DNA of 64,000 bases, taken from NCBI GenBank assembly GCA_910586205.1, contig CAJUGD010000003.1, positions 19,385-83,384 of the forward strand. The letters run 5' to 3'. The notes under the pieces were generated by a model. That model did not search any database. It was not told the DNA's origin and saw only the letters and a program-made list of their open reading frames with translations. Position numbers and translations under genes: made by a program. Each line of letters starts with the position of its first letter. The stretch's first letter is position 1. Origin of the DNA: an uncultured Lachnospiraceae bacterium. GTDB lineage: Bacteria > Bacillota > Clostridia > Lachnospirales > Lachnospiraceae. Positions 34,352 through 43,604 of the stretch are shown here, piece by piece.

Positions 34352-36748
34352 ATGAGGCTTCGCATAGGGACAAGGAAAAGTAAGCTGGCTATGGTTCAGA
34401 CGTATTTGGTTAGGGAGGTGATTCTTGAGCGTTTTCCAGATGCCGAGATTGAGCTGGTGCCCATAACCACAAGGGGGGATCGGCATTTGGATCAGCCGCT
34501 TACCAGCTTTGGGGGAAAGGGAGTGTTTACCAAGGAGCTGGAGGAGGCTCTTTTGCGGGGAGATATTGATATGGCAGTACACAGCGCTAAGGATATGCCG
34601 ATGGAGTTTCCAGAGGGCCTTTCTTTGGGAGCAGTGCTGCCCCGTGAGGATCCAAGAGATGTTTTGGTGACAGTAAGTGGGATTTTGGCAGAGGATCTTC
34701 CGGCGGGAAGTGTGATCGGAACCAGCAGCCTGCGCAGGGAGCTGCAGATCAGAAGGCTGAATCCTCAGCTAAAGATTCGCCTTTTGCGGGGGAATGTACT
34801 CACCAGGATAGAAAAGCTGCGGCAGGGAGATTATGACGGAATTTTGCTGGCAGCAGCAGGGCTGAAACGTTTGGGAATTACAGAGCAGGAAGGGATATTT
34901 CTGGAATACCTGGATACCGGAAAATTTATTCCGGCTCCCGGGCAGGGAATTTTGGGCGTGGAGATCCGGCAAGGGGAGCTTTCGGAGGTTATGGCGGCAA
35001 TTCATTCGCCGGAAGATGCAGCAATGCTGGCAGCAGAAAGACGTTATCTGACTATTTTAGGAGGAAGCTGCAATGCGCCTTGCGGGGCGTATTGCAGGAA
35101 AGAGGGACAAAAGCTGGCTATGTCTGTAATGTTTGCCAGGGACGGACTGCATCCGGTTTTTCAGGAGGATAGTGTGGAGATAAAGGAGAATCAATGGGAT
35201 TTATCAGGCTATGGAATGGAGCTGGCAGAGCGGCTGGCAGGGAAGGTGCGGCTGCGTCCGGTATCTTTGGTGGGGGCCGGACCTGGGGATGCAGGATTAT
35301 TTACCCGAAAGGGGTTAGCGTGTGTCCGGCAGGCAGAGGTGATTGTGTATGACAACCTGATTTCCGGATCGATTCTGAATGAGGCGCCTTTGAAAGCAGA
35401 GCTGATTTATGCAGGGAAGCGATCCTGCCATCACCATTTAACCCAGGACGAGATCAATCAACTGCTCATAGAAAAGGCCATGCTTGGAAAATATGTGGTT
35501 CGCTTAAAAGGCGGCGATCCATTTATTTTTGGACGGGGAGGAGAGGAGACTCTGGCTTTAAAGGAGAAGGGGATTCCTTTTGAGATTGTGCCGGGAGTAT
35601 CTTCTTCCTACAGTGTTCCTGCTTATGGAGGGATTCCTGTAACCCAAAGGGGGATGGCGTCTTCTTTTCATGTTATTACCGGGCATGAGGACGCCGGCAA
35701 GACAGAGGAAGTATTGGATTATGCCACTTTGGCAAAAGAGGAGGGGACGCTGGTTTTCCTTATGGGATTAAAGAACCTGGAACGCATTACAGGGCAGCTT
35801 TTGGCCCATGGAAAGGCAAAGGATACACCGGCGGCTCTGATTCAGCAGGGAACCACGGCAGGGCAGAAAAAAGCAGTCTCTACTTTGGAGCATATTGTGG
35901 AGGAAGCGAAAAAGCGCGGCATAGAGACTCCGGCTATTACAGTAGTGGGAGACGTGGTTGGGCTGGAGAATAAGCTGGACTGGTTTGGGAAAGGGGATTT
36001 GGCAGGCAAAAGGATTCTGGTTACTGGAAGCCGGTCTATGGTCTCGGAGATGGAAAAGGCGCTTTGTCCGTATGGAGCGGAAACCGTAGCAGTCAGTGTG
36101 ATTGAGAGCCGGCCGATATGGACAAAGGAACTGCAGAATGTACTGGGTTTTGTGAAAGATTATCAGTGGGCAGTATTTACCAGCAGCAATGGGGTGGACT
36201 TATTTTTTGACTTAATGAGGGAAAAGGAGATTGACTTGCGGTGCCTTATGGGATTAAAGTTTGCGGCAATCGGCAGGAAGACTGCAGATGCCTTAAAACG
36301 GCATGGCTTGTTCTGTGATTTTGTGCCGTCAGATTTTTCCGGAGCAGATTTGGCGCGGGAATGGATACCAACCTTGAGTAAAGGGGAGCGTGTGCTGCTG
36401 TTAAGGGCGCGGGACGGCTCACCAGTTCTGCCAGAGAAGCTGACAGAAGCAGGTGTAGATTTTGCAGATGTGCCGGTTTATGAAACCTGGGTGGATGAAC
36501 GGCGCAAGGAGGAATTAAACCGAGGGATTCGTCAGGCAGATTATGTGACAGTGGCCAGCGGATCTGCAGTTCGGGCTTTGTGCGGGATGATAGAAGACAA
36601 AGAGGGTCTCAAGGCCCGGGTCATATCAATCGGCCCTTCTACAACAAAGGCAGCAGAAAAGATGGGGCTTTCGGTCCACAGGACAGCCGCAGAATATACT
36701 GCAGAAGGAATTGCAGCGGCTATTCTGGCTGATGTTTCTTTCCATTAA
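34352..36748 (+). CDS. HemC-CobA-HemD triple fusion
   Basis: Three tetrapyrrole enzymes in one 798-residue chain. Residues 1-300 are hydroxymethylbilane synthase (HemC) with GTRKSKLAMVQT, VHSAKDMP and the dipyrromethane Cys240 in GGSCNAPCGAY. Residues ~303-545 are uroporphyrinogen III C-methyltransferase (CobA/SUMT) with VSLVGAGPGDAGL, VRLKGGDPFIFGRGGEE and VPGVSSSYSVPAYGGIP. Residues ~552-798 are uroporphyrinogen III synthase (HemD) starting GKRILVTGSRSM. Together they take porphobilinogen to precorrin-2. GGAGG is seven bases before ATG 34352. First gene of the operon. Confidence 0.95.
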   Translation: MRLRIGTRKSKLAMVQTYLVREVILERFPDAEIELVPITTRGDRHLDQPLTSFGGKGVFTKELEEALLRGDIDMAVHSAKDMPMEFPEGLSLGAVLPREDPRDVLVTVSGILAEDLPAGSVIGTSSLRRELQIRRLNPQLKIRLLRGNVLTRIEKLRQGDYDGILLAAAGLKRLGITEQEGIFLEYLDTGKFIPAPGQGILGVEIRQGELSEVMAAIHSPEDAAMLAAERRYLTILGGSCNAPCGAYCRKEGQKLAMSVMFARDGLHPVFQEDSVEIKENQWDLSGYGMELAERLAGKVRLRPVSLVGAGPGDAGLFTRKGLACVRQAEVIVYDNLISGSILNEAPLKAELIYAGKRSCHHHLTQDEINQLLIEKAMLGKYVVRLKGGDPFIFGRGGEETLALKEKGIPFEIVPGVSSSYSVPAYGGIPVTQRGMASSFHVITGHEDAGKTEEVLDYATLAKEEGTLVFLMGLKNLERITGQLLAHGKAKDTPAALIQQGTTAGQKKAVSTLEHIVEEAKKRGIETPAITVVGDVVGLENKLDWFGKGDLAGKRILVTGSRSMVSEMEKALCPYGAETVAVSVIESRPIWTKELQNVLGFVKDYQWAVFTSSNGVDLFFDLMREKEIDLRCLMGLKFAAIGRKTADALKRHGLFCDFVPSDFSGADLAREWIPTLSKGERVLLLRARDGSPVLPEKLTEAGVDFADVPVYETWVDERRKEELNRGIRQADYVTVASGSAVRALCGMIEDKEGLKARVISIGPSTTKAAEKMGLSVHRTAAEYTAEGIAAAILADVSFH

Positions 36749-36828
36749 AAAACTTGCCGCCGAATAGGCGCAATAAATTCATGGACAGGGAGATTTCGGG
36801 AGTATATATAGATAAAACGGAGGAAAAT

Positions 36829-38100
36829 ATGAATACCAGCAGATCAGAAGAATTGTTTGAAAAATCCAGAAAGCGGATTCCGGGCGGGGTAAACAGCCCG
36901 GTGAGAGCTTTTGGATCGGTAGGACGAACGCCGCTGTTTATAGAGCGCGCAAAAGGAAGCCATATCACAGATGTGGATGGGAATACATTTCTGGATTATG
37001 TGTGTTCCTGGGGGCCGGGAATTTTAGGGCATGCCCATCCGGCGGTGATCGAGGCAGTCCAAAAGGCTTGTGTGGATGGGCTTACTTATGGGGCGCCAAC
37101 AGAGAAAGAGTGGAAGCTGGCAGAGCTTATTCACGACGCTATGAGATCTGTGGAAAAGGTGCGTCTGGTTAGCTCTGGAACCGAGGCAGTGATGAGCGCT
37201 ATCCGGGTGGCAAGAGGCTATACCGGACGGGACTTGATCTTAAAGTTTAAGGGGAATTATCACGGCCATTCAGATGGGCTGCTGGTAAAGGCAGGCTCAG
37301 CGGCACTGACTACAGCAGTGCCGGACAGCAGCGGAGTACCGGCATCCTACACACAGAATACACTGGTAGCGCTTTATAATGATATGGATTCTGTAAAAGA
37401 ACTGATGGAAAAGTATAAAAATAAGGTGGCGGCGATTATTGTAGAGCCGGTGGCGGCCAATATGGGGGTAGTTTTGCCCAAAGAGGGATTCCTGGAGTTT
37501 TTGCGCGAAATTACGGTTCGGTATGGAACGCTTTTAATCTTTGATGAGGTGATTACCGGATTTCGTCTGGGATACGGAGGAGCTCAGGAATATTTTCAAG
37601 TGACGCCGGATCTGACGACGCTGGGGAAAATTGTGGGAGGCGGGATGCCTATGGCAGCCTACGGAGGGCGAGCCGAGATCATGGACAAGGTTTCTCCGGT
37701 TGGGCCGGTGTATCAGGCAGGAACTTTATCAGGCAATCCCATTGCCACTACAGCGGGCATTGCCACACTGGAGATTTTAAAGGCCCATCCGGAATATTAT
37801 GGGGAGCTGGAAAGAAAGGCAAAACGACTGGCAGCAGCATTTGAAGAAAGAAGCAAAAATACCGGGGAGGCTATTTGGGTGAATCAGATCGGTTCGCTGC
37901 TGAGCGCATTTTTTACATCTGGTCCGGTTGCGGATTATGACAGTGCAACAAACTCTGATACAAGGGCTTATGCAGATTACTTTGGACAGATGCTGGAACA
38001 GGGGATTTATGTGGCTCCGTCTCAGTTTGAGGCAATGTTTGTGTCAGCGGCTCACACAAATGAGGAGATTGAAAAAACCTGCAAAGCGATCTGCGGATGA
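36829..38100 (+). CDS. hemL: Glutamate-1-semialdehyde 2,1-aminomutase
   Basis: PLP enzyme making 5-aminolevulinate from glutamate-1-semialdehyde in the C5 pathway. Features: RIPGGVNSPVRAF at the start, VSSGTEAVMSAIRVARG, IFDEVITGFRLG and the PLP lysine in TTLGKIVGGGMPMAAYGG. 423 residues. CGGAGG lies six bases before ATG 36829; the in-frame TTG at 36754 adds 25 unconserved residues and is rejected. Confidence 0.95.
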   Translation: MNTSRSEELFEKSRKRIPGGVNSPVRAFGSVGRTPLFIERAKGSHITDVDGNTFLDYVCSWGPGILGHAHPAVIEAVQKACVDGLTYGAPTEKEWKLAELIHDAMRSVEKVRLVSSGTEAVMSAIRVARGYTGRDLILKFKGNYHGHSDGLLVKAGSAALTTAVPDSSGVPASYTQNTLVALYNDMDSVKELMEKYKNKVAAIIVEPVAANMGVVLPKEGFLEFLREITVRYGTLLIFDEVITGFRLGYGGAQEYFQVTPDLTTLGKIVGGGMPMAAYGGRAEIMDKVSPVGPVYQAGTLSGNPIATTAGIATLEILKAHPEYYGELERKAKRLAAAFEERSKNTGEAIWVNQIGSLLSAFFTSGPVADYDSATNSDTRAYADYFGQMLEQGIYVAPSQFEAMFVSAAHTNEEIEKTCKAICG

Positions 38101-38134
38101 GAAAAGATAAAGGGTTACGGAAAAGGAGCAGAAG

Positions 38135-39892
38135 ATGGGGATTTATTTGCTGAGTCTGAGCCATAAGACAACGCCTCTTGCGGTTCGTGCTCTGTTTGCC
38201 TACACGGAAAGGGAAAAGCTTCAGGTTTTGGAGGAATTGCTGGCATCTGGATGGATCGACGAGGCGGTGGTGCTTTCTACCTGCAACAGAATGGAGATTT
38301 ACTGTCATGGCTTAGGTAAAGAGCATCCGTCAGGAAAGATTCTGGAGATTATGGAAAGCGCGGCGGTCAGGGCGGCTGCAGGGTCAAAAGGCCGGGAATC
38401 ATCAGGAACAGAATCAGAGACTAAAAACGTTTTGGAGGCAGGTGATGTTCTCCGGTTTATTCGCCGCTATCATGGAAGGCAGGCTGTTCATCATCTGTTT
38501 CAGGTAGCGGCAGGGTTAGATTCCATGGTTTTGGGGGAGGACCAGATTCTGGGACAGGTAAAACAGGCGTATGAATTTTCTCATGAAAGAGGATATTGCC
38601 GGATTTATCTGAATACCCTGTTCCGTGACGCAGTGACCGGGGCAAAGAAGGTGAAGACAGACACAGAGATTTCCAGAACCTCTGTGTCTACTGCCAGCTT
38701 GGCAGTCAAAGCGGCGCAGGAGAAATTGGGTGGCCTGAAGGGAAAGCGGATGATGATCATCGGAGCCACAGGGCGGATTGGAAACATTATTTTAAAAAAT
38801 GTGCAGCAGATTTCCGGTCTGGAGATTTATGTGACCATGCGAACCCATTCTTCTCTGGATAAGCTTGGACGGGGACTTCGATATGAGACCATTGCTTATG
38901 AGGATCGGTATTTGCGGATGGATGAGATGGATGTGGTTGTGAGCGCAACCTCCAGTCCTCATTATACGGTGACAGCATATGAGCTGGAGCAGCATATAAA
39001 GACGAGAAAGCCGCGGGTGTTTGTGGATCTGGCCGTACCTCCGGACATTGAAAACCCCAGGCTTTCCGGGACATGGTATTATAATATAGAAGATATGACA
39101 GAGCTGGCCCGCCGTAATAATCAGCAGAAGCAGGCAGAGGCCCAGGCGGCAGATCAGATCATTGAGGAGTATGAAGAACGATTTGTTAAATGGTTTCTCT
39201 ATAAAGGGAGCCAGGATGTGATGGAAGAATGGAAGGAATCTGCAATACGGGATGTGGGAGAAAAAGGGGCGGAGGCAGCAGTGAGCCGTCTTCTTTATCA
39301 GCTTCGGGAAGCAGGAACCGTGGAGGAGGTGGAAAGCTTTCTCTCGGCATTAAAAAAGGTCAATGAGGAGGAAAAACGGAAAGACCAGGCGAAGCCAATT
39401 TCAGCCGCTAAAAGAGGGAAGGAAAAGGATACGGCATATTTTCCATTATTTTTTAATCTGGAGGGTAAAAACGTTCTGGTAGTAGGAGCCGGAAAGATTG
39501 CATCACGCCGGGCCGGAGCGCTGGCAGAATTTGGAGCCAGGGTCCGGATGGTAGCTCCTGACGGAACTGAGCAGGCTGCCAGGCTTTATGAGGATGGGCT
39601 GGTACAATGGGAAAAGCGATGCTTTATGCCAGCGGATATAGATGGATGCGATCTGGTTATTGCAGCGTCAGATGACAGTTTGGTGAACCGGCAGGCAGCA
39701 GAGCTGTGCAGGGAAAGGCAGATTCTTGTCAATCATGCGGGAGACAAAGGATTGTGTGATTTTTATTTTCCCGGTATTGCCAGGGAGGGGAATCTGGTGG
39801 CCGGAGTGACTGCTTCCGGAAAGGATCACAGGATGGCAAGTGAGGTGACAGGACGGCTGCAGTCATGGCTGAAGCAGTTTGCACGTGGGTAA
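38135..39892 (+). CDS. Glutamyl-tRNA reductase fused to precorrin-2 dehydrogenase
   Basis: Residues 1-~395 are HemA, reducing glutamyl-tRNA to glutamate-1-semialdehyde: SLSHKTTPLAVR, catalytic Cys50 in LSTCNRMEIY, and the NADPH fold around MMIIGATGRIGNIILKN (usual GAGKMG changed to GATGRIG). Residues ~437-585 are a SirC/CysG-N type precorrin-2 dehydrogenase (YFPLFFNLEGKNVLVVGAGK, IAASDDSLVNRQ, HAGDKGLCDFYFPG), which makes sirohydrochlorin with NAD+. A basic linker joins them. The fusion couples the first and the siroheme-branch enzymes. Gap to hemL is 34 bases with AAGGAG. Confidence 0.94.
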   Translation: MGIYLLSLSHKTTPLAVRALFAYTEREKLQVLEELLASGWIDEAVVLSTCNRMEIYCHGLGKEHPSGKILEIMESAAVRAAAGSKGRESSGTESETKNVLEAGDVLRFIRRYHGRQAVHHLFQVAAGLDSMVLGEDQILGQVKQAYEFSHERGYCRIYLNTLFRDAVTGAKKVKTDTEISRTSVSTASLAVKAAQEKLGGLKGKRMMIIGATGRIGNIILKNVQQISGLEIYVTMRTHSSLDKLGRGLRYETIAYEDRYLRMDEMDVVVSATSSPHYTVTAYELEQHIKTRKPRVFVDLAVPPDIENPRLSGTWYYNIEDMTELARRNNQQKQAEAQAADQIIEEYEERFVKWFLYKGSQDVMEEWKESAIRDVGEKGAEAAVSRLLYQLREAGTVEEVESFLSALKKVNEEEKRKDQAKPISAAKRGKEKDTAYFPLFFNLEGKNVLVVGAGKIASRRAGALAEFGARVRMVAPDGTEQAARLYEDGLVQWEKRCFMPADIDGCDLVIAASDDSLVNRQAAELCRERQILVNHAGDKGLCDFYFPGIAREGNLVAGVTASGKDHRMASEVTGRLQSWLKQFARG

Positions 39893-39939
39893 AGGGGAGC
39901 TAAAACAAAGAAAAGATTAAGAAAGAAGGACAGGATAAA

Positions 39940-40920
39940 ATGATACAGAGACCAAGAAGGCTAAGGGGAAATGCGCTGCTGCGCAAAATGGTGAGGGAAA
40001 CCAGGGTGGATAAATCCTCTCTGATTTATCCGGTTTTTGTCCGGGAGGGAAGGAATGTTCAGGAGGAGATTCCCACTATGCCGGGGCAGTACCGCTATAC
40101 CATCGATAAAATGTCCGGAAAGCTGGAGCAATTAAAAAAGGCAGGTGTGGACCGTGTGATCTTTTTTGGGATTCCAGGAGAAAAGGATGAAATAGGAAGC
40201 GGGGCTTATGCGGAGGACGGAATTGTACAGAAGGCTCTCAGGGAAGCAAAACGGCAATTTGGAGAGGACTTGTATTTGATTACGGATGTGTGTATGTGTG
40301 AGTATACATCACATGGGCACTGCGGAATCCTTAAGGGACATGAGGTGGATAATGATCCTACCTTAAAGCTTCTGGCTAAAACAGCTCTTTCTCATGCCCA
40401 GGCAGGAGCGGATATGGTGGCTCCTTCAGATATGATGGACGGAAGGGTTCTGGCAATCCGCAATGAGCTGGATGAAAGCGGATATTCCCATGTGCCGATT
40501 ATGTCCTATGCAGTGAAATATGCATCCGGCTTTTATGGGCCGTTTCGGGATGCAGCAGGTTCCGCACCGTCCTTTGGAGACCGGAAGTCTTACCAGATGG
40601 ACTTTCACAACCGGAAGGAAGGAATCAAGGAGGCTTTAACCGATGTGGAGGAAGGGGCGGATCTTCTGATTGTAAAGCCAGCTCTTGCTTATCAGGATAT
40701 TATCCGCCAGGTGTCAGATCTGGTGGAGATTCCGGTGGCAGCATACAGTGTCAGCGGGGAATATGCCATGGTAAAGGCAGGTGTAAAGTTAGGATATGTG
40801 GAAGAAGACCGGATGATTGCAGAGATGGCAGTAGGAGCCTTCCGTTCCGGCGCTTCCGTTTATATTACTTACTTTGCGGAAGAAACAGCACGGCTGATGG
40901 ATAGGGGGATAATCGGATAA
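39940..40920 (+). CDS. hemB: Porphobilinogen synthase (5-aminolevulinate dehydratase)
   Basis: Condenses two 5-aminolevulinates into porphobilinogen. The zinc-site cysteines are in DVCMCEYTSHGHCG and the Schiff-base lysines in PIMSYAVKYASGFYGPF and LLIVKPALAYQDI. 326 residues, full length. Last gene of the hem operon, completing a route from glutamyl-tRNA to sirohydrochlorin within four genes. Confidence 0.97.
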   Translation: MIQRPRRLRGNALLRKMVRETRVDKSSLIYPVFVREGRNVQEEIPTMPGQYRYTIDKMSGKLEQLKKAGVDRVIFFGIPGEKDEIGSGAYAEDGIVQKALREAKRQFGEDLYLITDVCMCEYTSHGHCGILKGHEVDNDPTLKLLAKTALSHAQAGADMVAPSDMMDGRVLAIRNELDESGYSHVPIMSYAVKYASGFYGPFRDAAGSAPSFGDRKSYQMDFHNRKEGIKEALTDVEEGADLLIVKPALAYQDIIRQVSDLVEIPVAAYSVSGEYAMVKAGVKLGYVEEDRMIAEMAVGAFRSGASVYITYFAEETARLMDRGIIG

Positions 40921-40949
40921 ATAATTTAACAAAGCTGAAAATAATAAAG

Positions 40950-40986
40950 CATGGCAGGAGCGTAAAGATTGGCTCCTGCCATGTTT
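40950..40986. terminator. Bidirectional terminator between hemB and the DUF1266 gene
   Basis: A perfect 12-bp stem CATGGCAGGAGC / GCTCCTGCCATG (40950-40961, 40972-40983). The plus-strand T run is short; on the minus strand the tail is T-rich, serving the convergent gene. Confidence 0.8.
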
Positions 40987-41028
40987 GCATGGGTATTTGA
41001 CAGATGATATCTAATTTAATTATGAAAA

Positions 41029-42321
41029 TTACCAGGTTTTTTCCAGGTTCATTTTAAAATCAAACCGGAAAGGACTGTTGCTTTGAGCTTTCAGCTTATT
41101 ATAAATCTCCCGGCGCTCTGTGCTTTCTTCCTCAGCCCAATAATCATAGCCCCACAGGTAGCTGTCCATAAAGTCATCCCAGGACTCGTACATGGACTGT
41201 ATGGTCTGGGCTACCTCTAAGGATTTGTCCAGGGCCTCCTGTTCTGTATAGTATCCTGCATGATAATATGCAGAAAGGAGATACATGGCACGGGAATAAT
41301 CCCAGGCGGCAATGGCATCTGCACCATGTTCGGTATAGACGCCAAAAGCTCTTGCAAAGGAATTGGCTGTTTCATCTTCAAAGTCATATTCGTCTTTGAG
41401 GAGAGCTGCCAGATCCTCTGTGGAAGTATCGGCAGTCACACCTGCGTCTTCTAAGGCCTTCATATTTTCCGCAAAATCAACACGATGGCCCTCTGAAAGA
41501 ATCCAGTCTATATTTTCATCTGCGCTGGTCCGGTCCTCTACGCCCCAAGAGTCAGCAAGACCTGCCTGCATAATGGTTTTTGAGTCATCATTGGCAGGTA
41601 TTCCGCCGAAAAGATTAAAATCTCTCCCGTTAAGATCAATCAGAACAGCATAGGCGGCATTGAACCATCGAAGTGTATCTGTCATCTCAGAAGAAAAGTT
41701 ATCTTCCACTTCTGGCGGATTTTCCTGGAACTTAGAACAGGAGGCATTGAATGAGGCAATATCTTCGTCTGTAAGCTTATCTGCAATATAAGTAAGGGCA
41801 TAGTAGGCATAGGATGTTTCGCCATATATCAGATATGCGCCGCCTGTGACGCCGCCTGCAGTCATTTTGCAGGTATAGGCAGTGATTTCGCTCATTCCCG
41901 GGACAGATGGTGCAGTCGTTGATTCCTTGTCAGAAACATTATAGCTGGCTTCTACCATTTCTGCCACCATTTCTATGGAGTTGGCCATCATGTTGGCGCC
42001 GTTTTTGGGAAATTGCAGAATTGCGGCAGCTTTGTCCCCTTTTTTGTTGCCTGCGCCCAGCCAGAAGTCCATCTCCAGATCCTCAGTCTGCCAATCCTGG
42101 TCAAAATAAATGGATACGGTTTTATCTGTGGTGGAAAATTCTTTCATGTCGGAAAGATAATCTTTCGAGGCTTCGTCACCATTTGTGGTTTTCTGGGAAT
42201 TTTCCGAGACAGCGCTGTCTTTTTTCGATGATTTATCACCACAGCCTTGCAGAAGCATGGCAGAGCATGTCAATGCCAGACAGAATATAAGGGCCTGGCG
42301 TTTTATTTTTTTCATAAACAT
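41029..42321 (-). CDS. DUF1266-containing lipoprotein
   Basis: A 430-residue exported protein with lipobox LLQGC (Cys27) and a Ser/Lys-rich spacer. The N-terminal half (about 55-200) is a beta-rich domain of unknown type. The C-terminal half fits DUF1266: WFNAAYAVLIDLNG, WGVEDRTSADENIDWIL, AWDYSRAMYLLSAYYHAGY and SWDDFMDSYLWGYDYW. Function unknown. AGGAGG is about eight bases upstream. It is bounded by terminators on both sides, so it is monocistronic. Confidence 0.82.
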   Translation of the reverse strand: MFMKKIKRQALIFCLALTCSAMLLQGCGDKSSKKDSAVSENSQKTTNGDEASKDYLSDMKEFSTTDKTVSIYFDQDWQTEDLEMDFWLGAGNKKGDKAAAILQFPKNGANMMANSIEMVAEMVEASYNVSDKESTTAPSVPGMSEITAYTCKMTAGGVTGGAYLIYGETSYAYYALTYIADKLTDEDIASFNASCSKFQENPPEVEDNFSSEMTDTLRWFNAAYAVLIDLNGRDFNLFGGIPANDDSKTIMQAGLADSWGVEDRTSADENIDWILSEGHRVDFAENMKALEDAGVTADTSTEDLAALLKDEYDFEDETANSFARAFGVYTEHGADAIAAWDYSRAMYLLSAYYHAGYYTEQEALDKSLEVAQTIQSMYESWDDFMDSYLWGYDYWAEEESTERREIYNKLKAQSNSPFRFDFKMNLEKTW

Positions 42322-42356
42322 GATAGGTTCCTCCTGTTTCTCCTAATCGTAACATA

Positions 42357-42404
42357 AAAAGGCCAACATCCGTTCGGTAAACCGGAGATAGGATGCTGGC
42401 CTTT
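42357..42404. terminator. Terminator between two minus-strand genes
   Basis: Stem AAAGGCCAACATCC / GGATGCTGGCCTTT (42357-42371, 42391-42404), one wobble or mismatch, with A/T-rich flanks on both sides. Confidence 0.8.
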
Positions 42405-42440
42405 ATAAAACTTACAGCATATTAAGGTTGATATGAAAAT

Positions 42441-43061
42441 TTAAGCGGTAGCTCCATGGCTGGCATAGTACTCGTCAAAGAGCTTGCCGACAGCCGTATG
42501 GGTGTCGCCGCAGATAGAGGGAAGGTCTCCGCCCCATGCGGCGCCTGCCTGCTCAAATCCTTTTTCCACGGCAGCCTGCATCTTCTTCATGGTTTCTACA
42601 TCATCGCCTGCCAATGCCTGGGCGAAATCAAAGATTCTCTGGGAAGTCTGCTTTACACCCCAGAAACCATCCTCAGAGATAGCTTCCTCTGCTTCAGCCT
42701 TTGTCTTGGCGTCTACGGTATAATTGCCGCTGGCCATGAACTTCCAGAAATTGTCTCCCTGAAGGGATGCAGCAGAAATACCTTGCTTCTGGAATGTCTG
42801 TACCATCATGTTGGTGAAACGGGACATCTGGCTATCCAGATCTGCCTTTAAGCTTTCCACCAGCTTTGAACGGTCAGAATCGCTCATCTTGTTAAAATCT
42901 GGGTTCTTCAGTTCAACACGGTCTACATCCGGCTTATCCTTGCCTGCTTCTGCGCCTGCAGCGGCCTGTGTATTGGAATTGGTGCTGGCAGCATTGGTCT
43001 TTGTGGTCTGAGTTGGCTGTGCGTATTGACGGACAGCCAGATCCTGGCTATTAACCTGCAT
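42441..43061 (-). CDS. Uncharacterised 206-residue protein
   Basis: Not recognised with confidence. The N-terminus (MQVNSQDLAVRQYAQ) is followed by a Thr/Asn/Ala-rich segment (15-50), then a helical region (LVESLKADLDSQMSRFTNMMVQTF) and a C-terminal domain with WGVKQTSQRIFDFAQALAGD and a Gly/Asp-containing end. There is no signal peptide or membrane helix. A perfect AAGGAGG lies nine or ten bases before the ATG at 43061, so it is clearly expressed; the 36-codon upstream extension is not used. Single gene with its own terminator, next to spoIIID on the other strand. Confidence 0.8.
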   Translation of the reverse strand: MQVNSQDLAVRQYAQPTQTTKTNAASTNSNTQAAAGAEAGKDKPDVDRVELKNPDFNKMSDSDRSKLVESLKADLDSQMSRFTNMMVQTFQKQGISAASLQGDNFWKFMASGNYTVDAKTKAEAEEAISEDGFWGVKQTSQRIFDFAQALAGDDVETMKKMQAAVEKGFEQAGAAWGGDLPSICGDTHTAVGKLFDEYYASHGATA

Positions 43062-43255
43062 AGAAAAATCCTCCTTTTTGAAGTGATAAATTAAATTATG
43101 GGAATACCATTTATTAACTATATCGACGTTTTGAAGGAAAAATAAAGGGAGGATGGAAAATTTTCGCATTGCAGGCCGGAATTGGTATTTGTATTGGATT
43201 CATAATGAAAATCAAGGCTGCATAAAATGTAAAAAACATTCTCAAGGGTAAAACC

Positions 43256-43531
43256 ATGAAGGATTATATCGAAGAACGGGCGGTGGCAATCGCCAATTAC
43301 ATCATAGACCATAATGCAACGGTGCGGCAGACTGCAAAACGGTTTGGGATAAGCAAGAGTACGGTACATAAAGATGTTACAGACCGATTAGAGCATATTA
43401 ATCCATCTCTGGCGGCTCAGGCCCGGGTGGTGCTGGATGTAAATAAGTCAGAGAGGCATATTCGGGGCGGGCTGGCTACGCGGGAAAAATATCAGCACCG
43501 TCTGGCAATCTGCAGCAAAGAGGAGGATTAA
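43256..43531 (+). CDS. spoIIID: Sporulation transcription factor SpoIIID
   Basis: A 91-residue helix-turn-helix regulator of mother-cell gene expression after engulfment. It matches the family throughout: MKDYIEERAVAIANYIIDHNATVRQTAKRFGISKSTVHKDVTDRL then NKSERHIRGGLATREKY. It marks the organism as a spore former. Monocistronic, followed by a bidirectional terminator. Confidence 0.96.
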   Translation: MKDYIEERAVAIANYIIDHNATVRQTAKRFGISKSTVHKDVTDRLEHINPSLAAQARVVLDVNKSERHIRGGLATREKYQHRLAICSKEED

Positions 43532-43540
43532 CATCAGAGG

Positions 43541-43582
43541 GAGACAAAAGAACCATTCCGTGCGAGTGGTTCTTTTGTTTCC
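43541..43582. terminator. Bidirectional terminator between spoIIID and aldehyde dehydrogenase
   Basis: A 12-bp perfect stem ACAAAAGAACCA / TGGTTCTTTTGT (43544-43555, 43567-43578); A-rich left arm and T-rich right arm suit both converging genes. Confidence 0.88.
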
Positions 43583-43604
43583 GGAGGTATTTTGCAGATT
43601 ATAA

